A DNA stretch of 64,000 nucleotides from Thermosipho atlanticus DSM 15807 (lineage in GTDB: Bacteria > Thermotogota > Thermotogae > Thermotogales > Fervidobacteriaceae): NCBI RefSeq assembly GCF_900129985.1, contig NZ_FQXN01000005.1:1-64000 (forward strand). The letters are read 5' to 3'. The position numbers and the translations under genes are program-made. A model generated the notes under the pieces. That model made no database searches and was not told the origin of the DNA. It worked only from the letters and a program-made list of their open reading frames with translations. This document shows positions 1-9,608 of the stretch, piece by piece (position 1 is the first letter of the stretch; every line of letters begins with the position of its first letter).

Positions 1-81
1 TGTAAAATTACCTACTGCAGACATTATTAATGGAAGTGTCATTAATGCAAATAACATCACTTTTTTCCAGAATTTCTTCAT
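1..81 (-). CDS. Exported protein, N-terminal fragment (runs off window)
   Basis: Only the first 27 codons are inside the window; the gene continues beyond base 1. The ATG at 79-81 is preceded by a strong TAAGGAGG ribosome site. The peptide begins MKKFWKKVMLFALMTLPLIM, a basic start followed by a hydrophobic stretch, as in a signal peptide or first membrane segment. A good promoter lies upstream at 154-182. The rest of the protein is not visible, so no function can be given. Confidence 0.6.
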   Translation of the reverse strand, partial: MKKFWKKVMLFALMTLPLIMSAVGNFT

Positions 82-153
82 ATCTTTCCCCTCCTTATCT
101 AATTTTTTAGAAATGAAACCTATTATTATCACAATATTATAAATTTCATTTTT

Positions 154-182
154 ATTGTAATTTATTTTAACAAAATGGTCAA
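154..182 (-). promoter_or_regulatory. Sigma-A type promoter for the exported protein gene
   Basis: On the minus strand TTGACC (177-182) and TACAAT (154-159) are separated by 17 bases, close to the vegetative consensus. Transcription would start near 147, giving a leader of about 65 bases before the ATG at 81. A perfect 6-bp inverted repeat (190-203) lies just upstream of the -35 box. Confidence 0.6.
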
Positions 183-226
183 CTATTATCTGGAACTTTC
201 CAGTAATGATGAATTTAGAGAAAAAA

Positions 227-250
227 ATAAGGAGGCTTAAGCCTCCTTAT
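227..250 (-). terminator. Intrinsic terminator after glnA
   Basis: The minus strand reads ATAAGGAGGCTT then AAGCCTCCTTAT, a perfect 12-bp inverted repeat, followed by a T-rich run (A-rich on the plus strand at 220-228). It overlaps the glnA stop codon at 247-249. Confidence 0.85.
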
Positions 251-1566
251 AGATTTTCATATTTATTTCGTTCCCAATCAGTTACATATATAGAAAATTC
301 CTCCCATTCTTTCCACTTTAGTTCCATGAACTTATTGAAAATATGTTCTCCCAAAACTTCCTTAATTAAAGGATCTCTCTCTGCCTCTTTCAGGGCTTCT
401 TCTAAATTTTTTGGAAGAGTTTTAATATCATAGTTATCTCTTTCTTTTTCATCCATCTTATAAATATTTTTGTCAACAGGTTTTGGTGGTTCAATCTTGT
501 TTTCTATTCCATCTAAACCCGCGGCAATTAAAACTGCAAAGGCCAAATAAGGATTACAAGATGGATCAGGGGCTCGATATTCCAACCTTGTGCCCATACC
601 ACGAGCCATAGGTACTCTTATTAAAGCTGAACGATTTCCAAGAGACCACGCGATATTTACAGGGGCTTCATAACCGGGAACGAGTCTCTTGTAACTATTC
701 ACAGTTGGATTAGTTATCGCAGTAACTGCCCTTGCATGTTTTATTATTCCGCCAATAAAATATCTCATATCATTTGAAATATCTTCTTTTACTTCATCAT
801 AAAAAACATTTTTTTGCAAATCCCTTGAAAATAAACTCATATGAATATGCATACCACTCCCGTTCACACCAAAAAATGGTTTTGGCATAAAAGTAGCATG
901 AAGATTGTTATTTACAGCCAGTGTTTTTATCACAAGTTTGACTGTTTGGACAGCATCCGCTGAAATAAGAGCATTACTATATCTAAAATCTACTTCGTGT
1001 TGTGAAGGAGCAACTTCATGATGAGTTGCTTCTACATCTATTCTCATCTCTTCAAGCATTACCGCTACTTCACTCCTTAAATTTTCAGCAACATCAACTG
1101 GTAACAAATCAAAATAACCTCCTACATCTAGAAATTCAAATACGGTTTTCCCGTTTTTTCTTGGGATGAGAAAAAACTCCACTTCTGGGCCTGTATGAGG
1201 AACATATCCCATATCTTTAGCCTTTTCCATTACCCTCTTTAATCTATATCGTGGGTCCCCTTCAAAAGGTGTTCCATCGGCTTTTAGTACATCACATATT
1301 AATCTGGCACTCTTCTGACCTTCTAGAGTCCAGGGTAAAATAGCAAAAGTTGAAACATCTGGTTTCAAATACATGTCTGATTCATCAATTCTTACAAACC
1401 CTTCGATCGAAGAACCATCAAACATTATTCCTCTATCAATTGCTCTTTCTAAATCATTAACGGGAATTTCTACATTTTTTAAAGTTCCATTGATGTCTGA
1501 AAATTGAAGCCTTATAAATCTAATACCCTCTTTCCTAACAATTTCGAAAATTTCCGATTTTTCCAT
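247..1566 (-). CDS. glnA: Glutamine synthetase, type I
   Basis: Makes glutamine from glutamate, ammonia and ATP in the cytoplasm; the main ammonia-assimilation enzyme. The 439-residue length fits the short type I (GSI-alpha) class. Visible family motifs are the N-terminal beta-grasp segment (FSDINGTLKNVEIP), the DGSSIEGF loop, the ATP/ammonia-site motif NGSGMHIHMSLF, NRSALIRVP, and the C-terminal RLEYRAPDPSCNPYLA segment. The ATG at 1566 is preceded by AAGGAGGTG. The gene looks monocistronic: a TATAAT-like box lies at 1631-1636 and a strong terminator sits at the stop. No sign of the extra segment and adenylylation site of the longer GSI-beta class, so control by adenylylation is unlikely (inference). 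Confidence 0.97.
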   Translation of the reverse strand: MEKSEIFEIVRKEGIRFIRLQFSDINGTLKNVEIPVNDLERAIDRGIMFDGSSIEGFVRIDESDMYLKPDVSTFAILPWTLEGQKSARLICDVLKADGTPFEGDPRYRLKRVMEKAKDMGYVPHTGPEVEFFLIPRKNGKTVFEFLDVGGYFDLLPVDVAENLRSEVAVMLEEMRIDVEATHHEVAPSQHEVDFRYSNALISADAVQTVKLVIKTLAVNNNLHATFMPKPFFGVNGSGMHIHMSLFSRDLQKNVFYDEVKEDISNDMRYFIGGIIKHARAVTAITNPTVNSYKRLVPGYEAPVNIAWSLGNRSALIRVPMARGMGTRLEYRAPDPSCNPYLAFAVLIAAGLDGIENKIEPPKPVDKNIYKMDEKERDNYDIKTLPKNLEEALKEAERDPLIKEVLGEHIFNKFMELKWKEWEEFSIYVTDWERNKYENL

Positions 1567-1630
1567 AACAACACCTCCTTATTAACAAAGAAAGTCAATT
1601 AAGTGAATTTTTCTCAAAAATATTTCTCTT

Positions 1631-1636
1631 ATTATA
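1631..1636 (-). promoter_or_regulatory. glnA: Possible -10 box for glnA
   Basis: TATAAT on the minus strand about 65 bases before the glnA ATG. No convincing -35 box is seen at 16-18 bases, so this is tentative. Confidence 0.35.
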
Positions 1637-1678
1637 TCATAATCAAATATTAAAATTAAAAAATTCAACTCATTAAAA

Positions 1679-2605
1679 TTATTTATTTTTGATTTCAGAC
1701 AAGATTCGAAGGACATTTTTAAAATCTTCCGGGAGGGGAGCAACGAAGGTCATCTTTTCTTTTGTTGTAGGATGAAAGAAGGAGAGTTTCAATGCATGAA
1801 GCATTTGTCTTTTTGCCCCATATACGGCATCTTTTTGACCTTTTCCATACAACTCATCACCTAGCAAAGGATGACCAATATACTTCATGTGAACTCTTAT
1901 TTGGTGGGTTCTTCCTGTTTTTGGAAAAACTAGAACTAAAGTCCCTATACCAAAACGTTTTAAAACTTTGTAATAAGTTAATGCATTTTTTCCCCATTCA
2001 AGAGGAGCCATTTTTGTTCTAACTACAGGATTCCTTGCAAGCGATACTTCAATGGTCCCATAATCTTTTTTTATAATACCATGTACAATTGCAGCATATA
2101 CTTTTTCGGTAACTCTATCTTTGAATTGTTGGGATAGACTTTGATGTGCTTTATCATTTTTGGCAACTACAATCACACCACTTGTATCTTTATCTAATCT
2201 GTGAACAATACCTGGTCTTAGTTCTCCACTTATTCCTTGTAAATCTTTACAATGATACATTAAAGCATTAACCAGTGTTCCAGAAGATATAGAAGGAGTT
2301 GGATGAACAATTATTCCCGGATCTTTATTTACAACTATAATATCTTTATCTTCATAGAGAATTTTTAATGGTATATTTTCTGGCAAAATTTCAACAGTTT
2401 TTGGTCTTTCAGGTAAATTTAAAGCAACAATATCACCAAGTTTTAGTTTATAACTTGGTTTTTTTACTTCATTATTAACTCTGACTTCGCCTTTCTTTAT
2501 CGCTTTCTGTATAAATGTCCTCGAGATCCAATCCGGAGCTTTCTCCTGAACGTACTTGTCTAATCTCCATCCCACTTCTCTTGCCGTTACTTGAATTTCC
2601 AACAT
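1679..2605 (-). CDS. RluD/RluA-family 23S rRNA pseudouridine synthase
   Basis: Converts uridine to pseudouridine in structured RNA, probably large-subunit rRNA. An N-terminal S4 RNA-binding domain (about residues 10-75, beginning WRLDKYVQEKAP) precedes the catalytic domain, which carries the hallmark HRLDKDTSG with the nucleophilic aspartate, and a later GRTHQIRVHMKYIGHPLLGD segment. Length 308 is normal for RluD. The ATG at 2605 has GGAGGCGAG in front. The first 131 bases lie inside the end of lspA in another reading frame. A second family member lies at 26460. The exact target uridine cannot be told from sequence alone. Confidence 0.92.
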   Translation of the reverse strand: MLEIQVTAREVGWRLDKYVQEKAPDWISRTFIQKAIKKGEVRVNNEVKKPSYKLKLGDIVALNLPERPKTVEILPENIPLKILYEDKDIIVVNKDPGIIVHPTPSISSGTLVNALMYHCKDLQGISGELRPGIVHRLDKDTSGVIVVAKNDKAHQSLSQQFKDRVTEKVYAAIVHGIIKKDYGTIEVSLARNPVVRTKMAPLEWGKNALTYYKVLKRFGIGTLVLVFPKTGRTHQIRVHMKYIGHPLLGDELYGKGQKDAVYGAKRQMLHALKLSFFHPTTKEKMTFVAPLPEDFKNVLRILSEIKNK

Positions 2606-3020
2606 CTCGCCTCCGAAGAATAGTTATTGTAAGACCTATTGCACCTATGAGAATAAAAAAATCGGCAAGGTTATAAATGGTCGGCCAATAAGGCATAGTA
2701 ATAAAGTCAACAACATAACCAAACCTAATTCTATCGACTATATTACCTAATGAACCTCCAACAATAAAACCTAAAAACATATTTGAAAAAAAAGATAATT
2801 TTTTAAACAAAGGAACCATAGCAATTCCAAGGGTTATTATCAAAGTTAAATAAACTACTATTTCTCTTGAATTTGCAAACAAACCAAATGCTATGCCTTT
2901 GTTCGTGGCATAGGTTAGATAGAAAAACCCTAGTAGCTTGGTTGGAGAGTATCTCCAAAATTCATTTGCAAAATACTTGGTAATTTGATCTATAACAAAA
3001 GCTAAACTCAGCCAGAACAA
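2475..3020 (-). CDS. lspA: Lipoprotein signal peptidase (signal peptidase II)
   Basis: Inner-membrane aspartyl protease that cuts the signal peptide from prolipoproteins. Motifs: FVIDQITKYF near the start, the first catalytic Asp region GNIVDRIRFGYVVDF, and the second YNLADFFILIG. About four membrane segments occupy residues 1-135. The start is TTG (3018-3020) behind GAGGTGG. At 181 residues it is longer than the usual 150-165: after the last membrane segment (ILRRR) there is a hydrophilic tail of about 45 residues rich in Ser, Glu and Arg, encoded entirely within the start of the pseudouridine synthase gene in a different frame. Confidence 0.93.
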   Translation of the reverse strand: MFWLSLAFVIDQITKYFANEFWRYSPTKLLGFFYLTYATNKGIAFGLFANSREIVVYLTLIITLGIAMVPLFKKLSFFSNMFLGFIVGGSLGNIVDRIRFGYVVDFITMPYWPTIYNLADFFILIGAIGLTITILRRRDVGNSSNGKRSGMEIRQVRSGESSGLDLEDIYTESDKERRSQS

Positions 3021-3188
3021 ACAACCACCTCAAACTTTCTTGGGGATAAAAATCCTCCCTTGGTTGAAAATTACAAATTCAGATATTATTTATTACCTCT
3101 TACACCTTTGAAAGTGAAAAAAATTATTTAAATGCATACTAAACTAGCTTTTTTTACAACAAATTGCTCTTTAAAACCCGTTCTCTTT

Positions 3189-3914
3189 TTACCAAACAGG
3201 GAATTCTATTCTAAAACTTTTGAAATCTTTCTGGAATTTTCCATAAATGCCTAATTGCCCCCAATTTACAAAAACAGTTACTTCTTTATCTGTTAAAAAC
3301 AAGTAATTATCTTTATTTCTCAATACAAATCCTAATTTTTTGTCGAATGGTAAGAGAAATAAAGCAGAATCTTTATATTTTAAATTTAAACCCATTTTTA
3401 TAGAATCCTTCAAATAAATCACAAATCCATTTATATCGATTCCCAAAGCCGTTTCGCTTGAATTTTTTCCAATAAAGAAATTATATTGGCCAAATTTTAA
3501 ACCCAGATTAACAAAATTCTTTGAAATCATAAAATCAATATTGTTAGAAAAAAAATACTGGTAGTTTCCATAAAAGCCTATAAATCCCCATTTTAAATTC
3601 AAACCTTCACTATACGGATTAACAAAGGTAGAAAAAGGAATATCTTTATGAAAGGAACCATACTCTACAGCGTACCTTTCAGAAAAAAGTTCAAACTGTA
3701 TCTCCGGGGTTTTCGGAATAACAAAAGCAAAGCCCTGCTTCCAGGACGTTTCTAAACTATATCGAAGCAGGGCATTTATTTTCCAAAACGACATACTTTG
3801 ACTAATGCTAAAACCATAACTTTGAAAGAAAGGATCAACCCAAAAATTTACAAAGTTGGCAAACACCGAAATTGAAAACAAAATAAGTGTAAGTAAAAAT
3901 ATTACCTTTTTCAT
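3189..3914 (-). CDS. Uncharacterised exported, beta-rich protein
   Basis: Not recognised as a named family. A clear signal peptide (MKKVIFLLTLILFSISVFA) is followed by about 220 residues of alternating hydrophobic/polar, aromatic- and glycine-rich strands (for example WGFIGFYGNYQYFF), ending in Trp (FRIEFPVW). That pattern resembles a small outer-membrane barrel; this is inference. It starts one base after yebC ends, its ribosome site GGAAGGA lying within the last codons of yebC, so the two are co-translated. The gene at 46197 encodes a protein of the same general type. Confidence 0.6.
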   Translation of the reverse strand: MKKVIFLLTLILFSISVFANFVNFWVDPFFQSYGFSISQSMSFWKINALLRYSLETSWKQGFAFVIPKTPEIQFELFSERYAVEYGSFHKDIPFSTFVNPYSEGLNLKWGFIGFYGNYQYFFSNNIDFMISKNFVNLGLKFGQYNFFIGKNSSETALGIDINGFVIYLKDSIKMGLNLKYKDSALFLLPFDKKLGFVLRNKDNYLFLTDKEVTVFVNWGQLGIYGKFQKDFKSFRIEFPVW

Positions 3915-3915
3915 T

Positions 3916-4674
3916 TTATCCTTCCAACTTTGACATTATTTTTTCCATTTCAGCATCATCAATATCAAAATTTGCATAAACTTCTTGTACATCGTCGTTA
4001 TCTTCAAGAACACTTATTAATTTTAGGACTTTTTCCGCATCTGCACCGGTAATTTTTACCGTATTTTTTGGAATAAATGTCACTTTTGCTTCCCCAACAT
4101 ATCCATTTTCTTCCAACTTTGTTTTAACTTCAGTCAACATATCTGGTGCTGTAATAACTTGAATGGGATCATCTTCTATAATATCTTCAGCACCTGCATC
4201 AATTGCGACCATTGCGAATTCCTCAAAATCAGCTACTTTTTCTTTTGGAATTTCAATGACACCTTTTCTATCAAAAAGCCATGCAACTGAACCGCTTTCT
4301 GCAAGTGATCCGCCATGCTTACTCAAAAGATGTCTCAATTCTTGTGCTGTTCTATTTTTGTTATCAGTCATAGCATAAATATATAAAGCAACACCTGCAG
4401 GGGCATAAGCTTCATAAATTATTTCTTGATAATCTACCCCTTCTAATTCTCCTGTACCTTTTTTAATTGATTTTTCAATTGTATCTTTAGGCATATTTGC
4501 TGCTCTTGCTCTTTCAAGAACTGCTCTTAATCTTGGATTTGTTTCTGGATCTCCTCCACCTTCTTTTGCGGCTACAATAATTTCTCTGATTAATTTCGTA
4601 AAAATTTTCGACTTCTTAGCATCCTGGGCTGCTTTCCTGTGCTTTATATTTGCCCATTTGTTATGACCTGACAT
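3916..4674 (-). CDS. yebC: YebC/PmpR family regulator (TACO1-like)
   Basis: Member of the widespread YebC/PmpR/TACO1 family; known members act as DNA-binding regulators or as translation factors that relieve ribosome stalling. The 252-residue length and the N-terminal signature [20 protein letters not shown] are diagnostic, as are [20 protein letters not shown] and [11 protein letters not shown] in the middle. The ATG at 4674 follows AAAGGAGGT. Which of the two family roles applies here cannot be decided from sequence. Confidence 0.93.
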   Translation of the reverse strand: MSGHNKWANIKHRKAAQDAKKSKIFTKLIREIIVAAKEGGGDPETNPRLRAVLERARAANMPKDTIEKSIKKGTGELEGVDYQEIIYEAYAPAGVALYIYAMTDNKNRTAQELRHLLSKHGGSLAESGSVAWLFDRKGVIEIPKEKVADFEEFAMVAIDAGAEDIIEDDPIQVITAPDMLTEVKTKLEENGYVGEAKVTFIPKNTVKITGADAEKVLKLISVLEDNDDVQEVYANFDIDDAEMEKIMSKLEG

Positions 4675-4721
4675 TTTCTTTTACCTCCTTTAAAAATGAC
4701 TCTACCAAAATTATATCATAT

Positions 4722-5330
4722 TTATTTCCTGTCTTCCGGTCTAATAACTTTATCGATAATTCCATATTCAAGAGCTTCTTCCGCTGTCATAAAGAAATCT
4801 CGATCTGTATCCTTTTCGATCTTTTCAATCGGCTGACCGGTATGAAAACTTAAAATTTCATTAATTTTCGATTTAATTCTCAACAATTCTTTTGCAAGAA
4901 TCTCTACATCTTTTGCTGGGCCTTCTGCTCCTCCCAATGGTTGATGAATCATTATCCTACTATTTGGAAGAGAAAATCTTTTTCCTTTAGTTCCGCCAGC
5001 TAAAAGAACTGCACCCATTGAAGCTGCTTGACCAATACAAATGGTTGTAATATCACATTTTACATACTGCATAGTATCGTAAATTGCTAATCCCGCACTT
5101 ACAGAACCACCAGGTGAATTAATATACAACTGAATATCTTTATCGGGATCCTCAGCTTCTAAAAATAATAACTGTGCTACAACCAAATTTGCTACGTTGT
5201 CATCTATCACACTTCCTAAAAATATTATTCTATCCTTTAAAAGTCTTGAATAAATATCGTACGCCCGTTCATATCTTCCAGTACTTTCTATAACTATTGG
5301 CACAACCTGATCAATCTCATTCTTTTTCAT
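4722..5330 (-). CDS. clpP: ATP-dependent Clp protease proteolytic subunit
   Basis: Serine protease that forms the 14-subunit degradation chamber used with Clp ATPases. Triad regions are visible: Ser in [12 protein letters not shown], His in [11 protein letters not shown], Asp in [17 protein letters not shown]. The chosen ATG (5328-5330) follows AAGGTGAGG and gives 202 residues; a GTG three codons upstream is possible but overlaps the ribosome site. It overlaps the end of the trigger factor gene by 14 bases, so a chaperone and a protease are translationally coupled, as tig-clpP are in many bacteria. Confidence 0.95.
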   Translation of the reverse strand: MKKNEIDQVVPIVIESTGRYERAYDIYSRLLKDRIIFLGSVIDDNVANLVVAQLLFLEAEDPDKDIQLYINSPGGSVSAGLAIYDTMQYVKCDITTICIGQAASMGAVLLAGGTKGKRFSLPNSRIMIHQPLGGAEGPAKDVEILAKELLRIKSKINEILSFHTGQPIEKIEKDTDRDFFMTAEEALEYGIIDKVIRPEDRK

Positions 5331-6624
5331 TTTCCTCACCTTCTCTGTTTATATAAACAGTTTCTTTCTCAACAAATTCTGAGATTTTATCTAAAACTTT
5401 ATCGACAAAAATCATATTCTCCACTTCCGCTCGAACTTCCGGTTTTTCCTTAACTATTACTTTTGCCCTTTCTATACTAATCCCCCAATACGGCGCGAGT
5501 AATTCTGCATATTTTTCTAATTCCTGATCACTGGCTTTTTTCTCAATGTTATTTTCTTTTGCGATTTTTTCAATTGCTGTTTCCTTTTTCAACTCTGTTA
5601 CATAGTACTCTTTAAGATTTTCGATAGCTTTTTCTTCAGTCTCATATTTCTTTACAAAATCATTATATTTGTTTTCTTCTTTCATATTAGCAACAACAAG
5701 CCTTACTGCATAGTCTATAGTTTTGTCTGAAATAAACAAATCAGTTGCTTTGGGAAGTGCAGCAAGAATTTGTTCCCTTACTGAACTTTTCACTTCTCTA
5801 TTGTAAATCTTTTCCCCTTCCTCTCTAAACTTTTCTTTTAACTGTTCAACTGTCTCCAAATGCATTTCAGTAAGGGTAGTTTTTACAAAATCATCAGTAA
5901 TTTCTGGTAAATTTCTTTTATAAACCTCCAAGATCTCTATTTTATAATGATATTTTAAATTATTTTCCTTGTCTTCTTTCTCAAATTCTCTATCAAATTC
6001 CACTATTTCTCCCTTTTTGTGGCCCACTAAATTTCTAATAATAGGCCTTTCATCTTCTTTATACAAAACAAACTCATCTTCGTTACCATCAATTAATACT
6101 TTTCCTGTCTCAACATTGGTAACAGTTATTTTCACTCTAACAAGATCATCATATTCCGCTGGATCTTCTTTAGGTTCTATAACAGCATGTTCATCCTGCA
6201 AAGACTTCATTCTTATTTCCACATAATTCTCTAGAATTTCTTCTTTGTCTGCTATTTTGACTTTAATTTTCCCGAAATCCACATTTGCAACCGGCTTTTT
6301 ATGTAAGTTAACTATTATTTTTGCTTCTTCTTTTGAAACTTCTTTACTAACAATTTCTGGAATGAGCAGCAAATTCGGTTCATTCTTTACGGAATCATAA
6401 ATTAAATCAACTAACTTTTCGAAAACGAAAACATCATAAAAATCTTTTCCAAATCTAATTTTAAATACAGAAAGAGGAACCTTACCCTTTCTGAATCCTT
6501 CAACAGTATATTTTCTATTTAATTCAGTCAAAACTTTTTTCTCAGCTGATTCGATTTCGCTTTTATTAAATAAATATTCTTTTGTTACGATATTCTTTTC
6601 CACGCTAACTTCCTTGATTTCCAT
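5317..6624 (-). CDS. tig: Trigger factor (ribosome-associated chaperone)
   Basis: Peptidyl-prolyl isomerase and chaperone that binds nascent chains at ribosomal protein L23. The ribosome-docking signature [16 protein letters not shown] is near residue 50; a FKBP-like middle domain (about 150-235) and the long helical C-terminal domain follow. The ATG at 6622-6624 is chosen because GAGGAGGTG lies 5 bases before it; an in-frame ATG at 6639 overlaps that ribosome site. Length 435 is typical. Only 21 bases separate the start from the rplQ terminator, so its message must come from read-through or a promoter inside rplQ. Confidence 0.95.
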   Translation of the reverse strand: MEIKEVSVEKNIVTKEYLFNKSEIESAEKKVLTELNRKYTVEGFRKGKVPLSVFKIRFGKDFYDVFVFEKLVDLIYDSVKNEPNLLLIPEIVSKEVSKEEAKIIVNLHKKPVANVDFGKIKVKIADKEEILENYVEIRMKSLQDEHAVIEPKEDPAEYDDLVRVKITVTNVETGKVLIDGNEDEFVLYKEDERPIIRNLVGHKKGEIVEFDREFEKEDKENNLKYHYKIEILEVYKRNLPEITDDFVKTTLTEMHLETVEQLKEKFREEGEKIYNREVKSSVREQILAALPKATDLFISDKTIDYAVRLVVANMKEENKYNDFVKKYETEEKAIENLKEYYVTELKKETAIEKIAKENNIEKKASDQELEKYAELLAPYWGISIERAKVIVKEKPEVRAEVENMIFVDKVLDKISEFVEKETVYINREGEENEKE

Positions 6625-6645
6625 GCTACACCTCCTCATAAGAGT

Positions 6646-6665
6646 AAAAAAGGGGGAACACCCCC
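6646..6665 (-). terminator. Intrinsic terminator at the end of the ribosomal superoperon
   Basis: On the minus strand GGGGG-TGTT-CCCCC is followed directly by six T. It lies 6 bases after the rplQ stop and just before the ribosome site of tig. The 5-bp pure GC stem with a T run is a standard terminator, though probably leaky. Confidence 0.75.
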
Positions 6666-6671
6666 ATCTAT

Positions 6672-7052
6672 TTAATCTTCAACAAGTTTAATTAAGGACA
6701 TCTCTGCTCCATCGCCTCTTCTAGGACCAACTTTATATATAGCAGTATATCCTCCAGGCCTTTCTAGATATTTTGGAGCAATCTCATCTACAAGTTTATT
6801 AACCATTCTTCTATCTCCAATTTGTTTGAAAATCTCTCTTCTAAGTGCAACACTTTTTACCTTATCATCTGCTTTTTTCGCTTTTATAGCTTTTGTCATT
6901 AATTTTTCAAAAAATATTTGTACTGCTTTTGCTTTGGGAGTTGTTGTAATTATACTTCCGTGTTCGATAATTTCTTTTGCTAAATTTCTTAGTGTAGCTT
7001 TTCTATGGCTTCCATATCTTCCTATTCTATGTCTTTTAACTCGGTGCCTCAT
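6672..7052 (-). CDS. rplQ: 50S ribosomal protein L17
   Basis: Large-subunit protein near the exit tunnel. Diagnostic start [25 protein letters not shown] and C-terminal [19 protein letters not shown]. The 126-residue length is normal. The ATG directly abuts the rpoA stop, so it is coupled to rpoA as in most bacteria. It is the last gene before the terminator at 6646-6665. Confidence 0.98.
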   Translation of the reverse strand: MRHRVKRHRIGRYGSHRKATLRNLAKEIIEHGSIITTTPKAKAVQIFFEKLMTKAIKAKKADDKVKSVALRREIFKQIGDRRMVNKLVDEIAPKYLERPGGYTAIYKVGPRRGDGAEMSLIKLVED

Positions 7053-8036
7053 TTATTTGTCCCCCTTTCCAAATGTGAGTCCAAACTTTTCTACTAACTT
7101 TTGTTTTACTTCATCAAGGGACTTTTGCCCAAAATTTTTAATTTTCAAAAGTTCTTCTTCTCCTCTACTAATCAAATCACCTATAGTCTCAATCTTGTCA
7201 CGTTTTAAACAATTTAATGCTCTCATAGATAAATCGAGTTCATCAATTTTTCTACTTAAAATTTCGTCTTCATCTTTGATCTCTTCAGAGTAATCTGTTG
7301 TTGCTTCAACTGAAACTGGACCCTCTTCTATATCCACAAAACTTTCTTCAATTATCTTGAAATGATCATTGATTATTTTAACAGCTTGTCTCATTGCATC
7401 AATAGGTTCAATGTTTTTCTTTGTCCATACTTCAAGTATCAACTTATCAAAATCTGTTTTCTTTCCAACACGAACATTCTCAGAACGCCAATTAACCTTT
7501 AATACAGGGTTATATACTCCATCCAATACAATCCAACCTATTTCAGGTCTTTCAACTCTTTCAGCTGCAGGCACAAAACCTTTTCCAATAGTTGCGTACA
7601 TTTCAATTTCAATATCTGCGTCTTCGTTTAATGTTGCAATGTGAAGGTCAGGATTTGTAACTGTTATACCTGCTGGAGTTTCAATATCTTTAGCTTTTAT
7701 CTCGCCTTCACCTTTATGTTGTATCCTGAGCTTGACAGGTTCCTCAACATAATCTTCCATCTTTAGTTGGACTTTCTTGAGATTCAATAAAATTTCTATT
7801 ATGTCTTCCTTTACCCCATCTACAGTATCAAATTCATGATACTTTTCTGGTCTAACAAATCTTACATCAGTTATTGCTAAAGATGGAATCGATGAAAGAA
7901 GAACCCTTCTCAAAGTATTACCTATCGTAATTGCATAACCCTTTTCAAGTGGAGCTAATACAAACCGAGCATAATAATAATCGTTTGCCTCACTGTGTTC
8001 CTCCATTTTAAGTTTCTTTGGCATAACAAATTCCAT
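7053..8036 (-). CDS. rpoA: RNA polymerase alpha subunit
   Basis: Scaffold subunit of RNA polymerase. The N-terminal dimerisation domain shows [25 protein letters not shown]; the C-terminal domain (about residues 250-320) has the DNA-binding helix-hairpin-helix ([18 protein letters not shown] and [16 protein letters not shown]). The ATG at 8036 follows GAGGTGATG. At 327 residues it is complete. Standard alpha-operon place between rpsD and rplQ. Confidence 0.98.
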   Translation of the reverse strand: MEFVMPKKLKMEEHSEANDYYYARFVLAPLEKGYAITIGNTLRRVLLSSIPSLAITDVRFVRPEKYHEFDTVDGVKEDIIEILLNLKKVQLKMEDYVEEPVKLRIQHKGEGEIKAKDIETPAGITVTNPDLHIATLNEDADIEIEMYATIGKGFVPAAERVERPEIGWIVLDGVYNPVLKVNWRSENVRVGKKTDFDKLILEVWTKKNIEPIDAMRQAVKIINDHFKIIEESFVDIEEGPVSVEATTDYSEEIKDEDEILSRKIDELDLSMRALNCLKRDKIETIGDLISRGEEELLKIKNFGQKSLDEVKQKLVEKFGLTFGKGDK

Positions 8037-8042
8037 AATTCA

Positions 8043-8672
8043 TCACCTCGAATACAATTCGATAATTGCTTGTACATCAACTGGAAGATCGATAACTTCT
8101 TCTAATTTTGGATGTCTTTCATATACTCCTTTGAAATTTTCGTAATCTACTGAAACCCATGGCATTCTATTCTTATCCCTATTAATTTCAATCGCGTTTT
8201 TAATGGGTTCGATACTTCTACTTTTTTCTCTCACTTCGATAACATCACCAGGTCTTACTTGGTAAGATGGGATCGTCACTTTTCTGCCATTTACAAGGAA
8301 ATGTCCATGATTTACAAGTTGTCTTGCTGTTGTTCTATTAACAGCAAAACCTAATCTATAAACTACGTTATCGAGTCTTCTTTCAACCTGAAGGACTAAG
8401 TTTTCACGAGTATCCCCTGACTGTTTAGAAGCTTTTTCATAATATCTTCTAAATTGTGTTTCAAGCACACCATAAATTCTCTTCATAGTTTGTTTAGCTC
8501 TTAATTGGATTCCATATTGTGTCAATTTTTTTCTATCCCTTCCATGATCTCCAGGTGCAAATGGTCTCTTATCAAATGAACATTTATCTGTGAAACATCT
8601 TTCCCCTTTCAGGTACAACTTCATTCCTTCGCGTCTGCAAAGTTTACATTGTGGACCTGTATATCTAGCCAT
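8043..8672 (-). CDS. rpsD: 30S ribosomal protein S4
   Basis: Primary 16S rRNA-binding assembly protein. This is the zinc-binding (C+) form: the N-terminus has CKLCRREG and then two more cysteines in CFTDKC. The S4 domain (about residues 95-160) shows [21 protein letters not shown] and [13 protein letters not shown]. In many bacteria S4 represses the alpha operon; no such leader was recognised here. Confidence 0.98.
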   Translation of the reverse strand: MARYTGPQCKLCRREGMKLYLKGERCFTDKCSFDKRPFAPGDHGRDRKKLTQYGIQLRAKQTMKRIYGVLETQFRRYYEKASKQSGDTRENLVLQVERRLDNVVYRLGFAVNRTTARQLVNHGHFLVNGRKVTIPSYQVRPGDVIEVREKSRSIEPIKNAIEINRDKNRMPWVSVDYENFKGVYERHPKLEEVIDLPVDVQAIIELYSR

Positions 8673-8685
8673 TTATTTCCCTCCC

Positions 8686-9078
8686 TTAAACTCTTTTCTT
8701 CTTAGGCCTACAGCCATTAAATGGTATCGGTGTTACATCTTTTATAGTTCCAATTTCTAGCCCTGCTGCTTGGAACGTTCTGATTGCTGCTTCTCTCCCA
8801 GAACCTGGACCTTTTACAAGAATATCAACTTTTTTTATACCAAGTCTTACGGCTTCTTTAGCAACTTGATCAGCAGCAAGTTGGGCAGCATACGGTGTGC
8901 CTTTCCTTGTGCCTTCAAAACCTGCTGTACCTCCACTTCCCCAAATAATTACTTTTCCATCCGGATCTGTTAAAGTTACGATTGTATTATTGTAAGTGGA
9001 TTTTATGTGAACTACTCCATGATCAATGGCAATTTTTCTTTTTTTCTTCGTTGATGACCTACGAGTTTTTTTAGCCAT
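8686..9078 (-). CDS. rpsK: 30S ribosomal protein S11
   Basis: Platform protein of the small subunit. Motifs: [40 protein letters not shown] and the C-terminal [16 protein letters not shown]. The 130-residue length and the position between rpsM and rpsD are standard. The lysine/arginine-rich first 16 residues are usual for the family. Confidence 0.98.
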   Translation of the reverse strand: MAKKTRRSSTKKKRKIAIDHGVVHIKSTYNNTIVTLTDPDGKVIIWGSGGTAGFEGTRKGTPYAAQLAADQVAKEAVRLGIKKVDILVKGPGSGREAAIRTFQAAGLEIGTIKDVTPIPFNGCRPKKKRV

Positions 9079-9090
9079 TTATTTCCCTCC

Positions 9091-9459
9091 TTATTTTTTC
9101 TTCTTTATTCTACTTGGTCTTGGACCTTTTCTTGTTCTTGCATTCGATTTAGTTTTTTGGCCTCTCACTGGTAAACCAAGCTTGTGTCTCAATCCTCTGT
9201 AACATCCTATATCTATTAATCTCTTAATATTAGACATTACTTCTGATCTTAATTCTCCTTCTACTTTAAAGTTTTGCTGGATGTAATTTGCTATTTTACT
9301 TATTTCTTCATCTCCTAATTCTCTAACTTTCTTGTTTGGATCTATATTCGTAGCTTCACAAATTTGCTTTGCTCTAGTTCTTCCAATGCCATATATATAT
9401 GTAAGAGCTATTTCTACCTTTTTATTATTAGGTATTTCGACACCAACAATACGAGCCAT
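9091..9459 (-). CDS. rpsM: 30S ribosomal protein S13
   Basis: Head protein of the small subunit that contacts the P-site tRNA and L5. Starts [19 protein letters not shown], has the helix-hairpin-helix [13 protein letters not shown], and ends in a basic tail [18 protein letters not shown]. The 122-residue length is normal. Ribosome site GGAGGGAGATAG. Confidence 0.98.
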   Translation of the reverse strand: MARIVGVEIPNNKKVEIALTYIYGIGRTRAKQICEATNIDPNKKVRELGDEEISKIANYIQQNFKVEGELRSEVMSNIKRLIDIGCYRGLRHKLGLPVRGQKTKSNARTRKGPRPSRIKKKK

Positions 9460-9471
9460 CTATCTCCCTCC

Positions 9472-9588
9472 TCAACCTTGCTTCTGATTATGCTTTGGAT
9501 TAACTTTACAAATTACATATACTCTTCCTTTTCTTCTGATAATTTTACAATGCTCGCATCTTTTTTTGACAGAAGATTGTACTTTCAT
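9472..9588 (-). CDS. rpmJ: 50S ribosomal protein L36
   Basis: A 38-residue gene read directly from the bases between infA and rpsM. The protein begins [20 protein letters not shown] and carries the zinc ligands Cys11, Cys14, Cys27 and His33, so it is the C+ zinc-binding form. The ATG at 9586-9588 is preceded by an AAGGAGAGTG ribosome site, and the position infA-rpmJ-rpsM is the usual one. Confidence 0.96.
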   Translation of the reverse strand: MKVQSSVKKRCEHCKIIRRKGRVYVICKVNPKHNQKQG

Positions 9589-9608
9589 TTGTTACACTCT
9601 CCTTTCTT

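Noticed and set aside
3021-3188. Small gene or terminator between the exported protein and lspA
   Set aside because: The 168-base gap has no open frame with a ribosome site; a GGGA/TCCC pair there is too weak to call.
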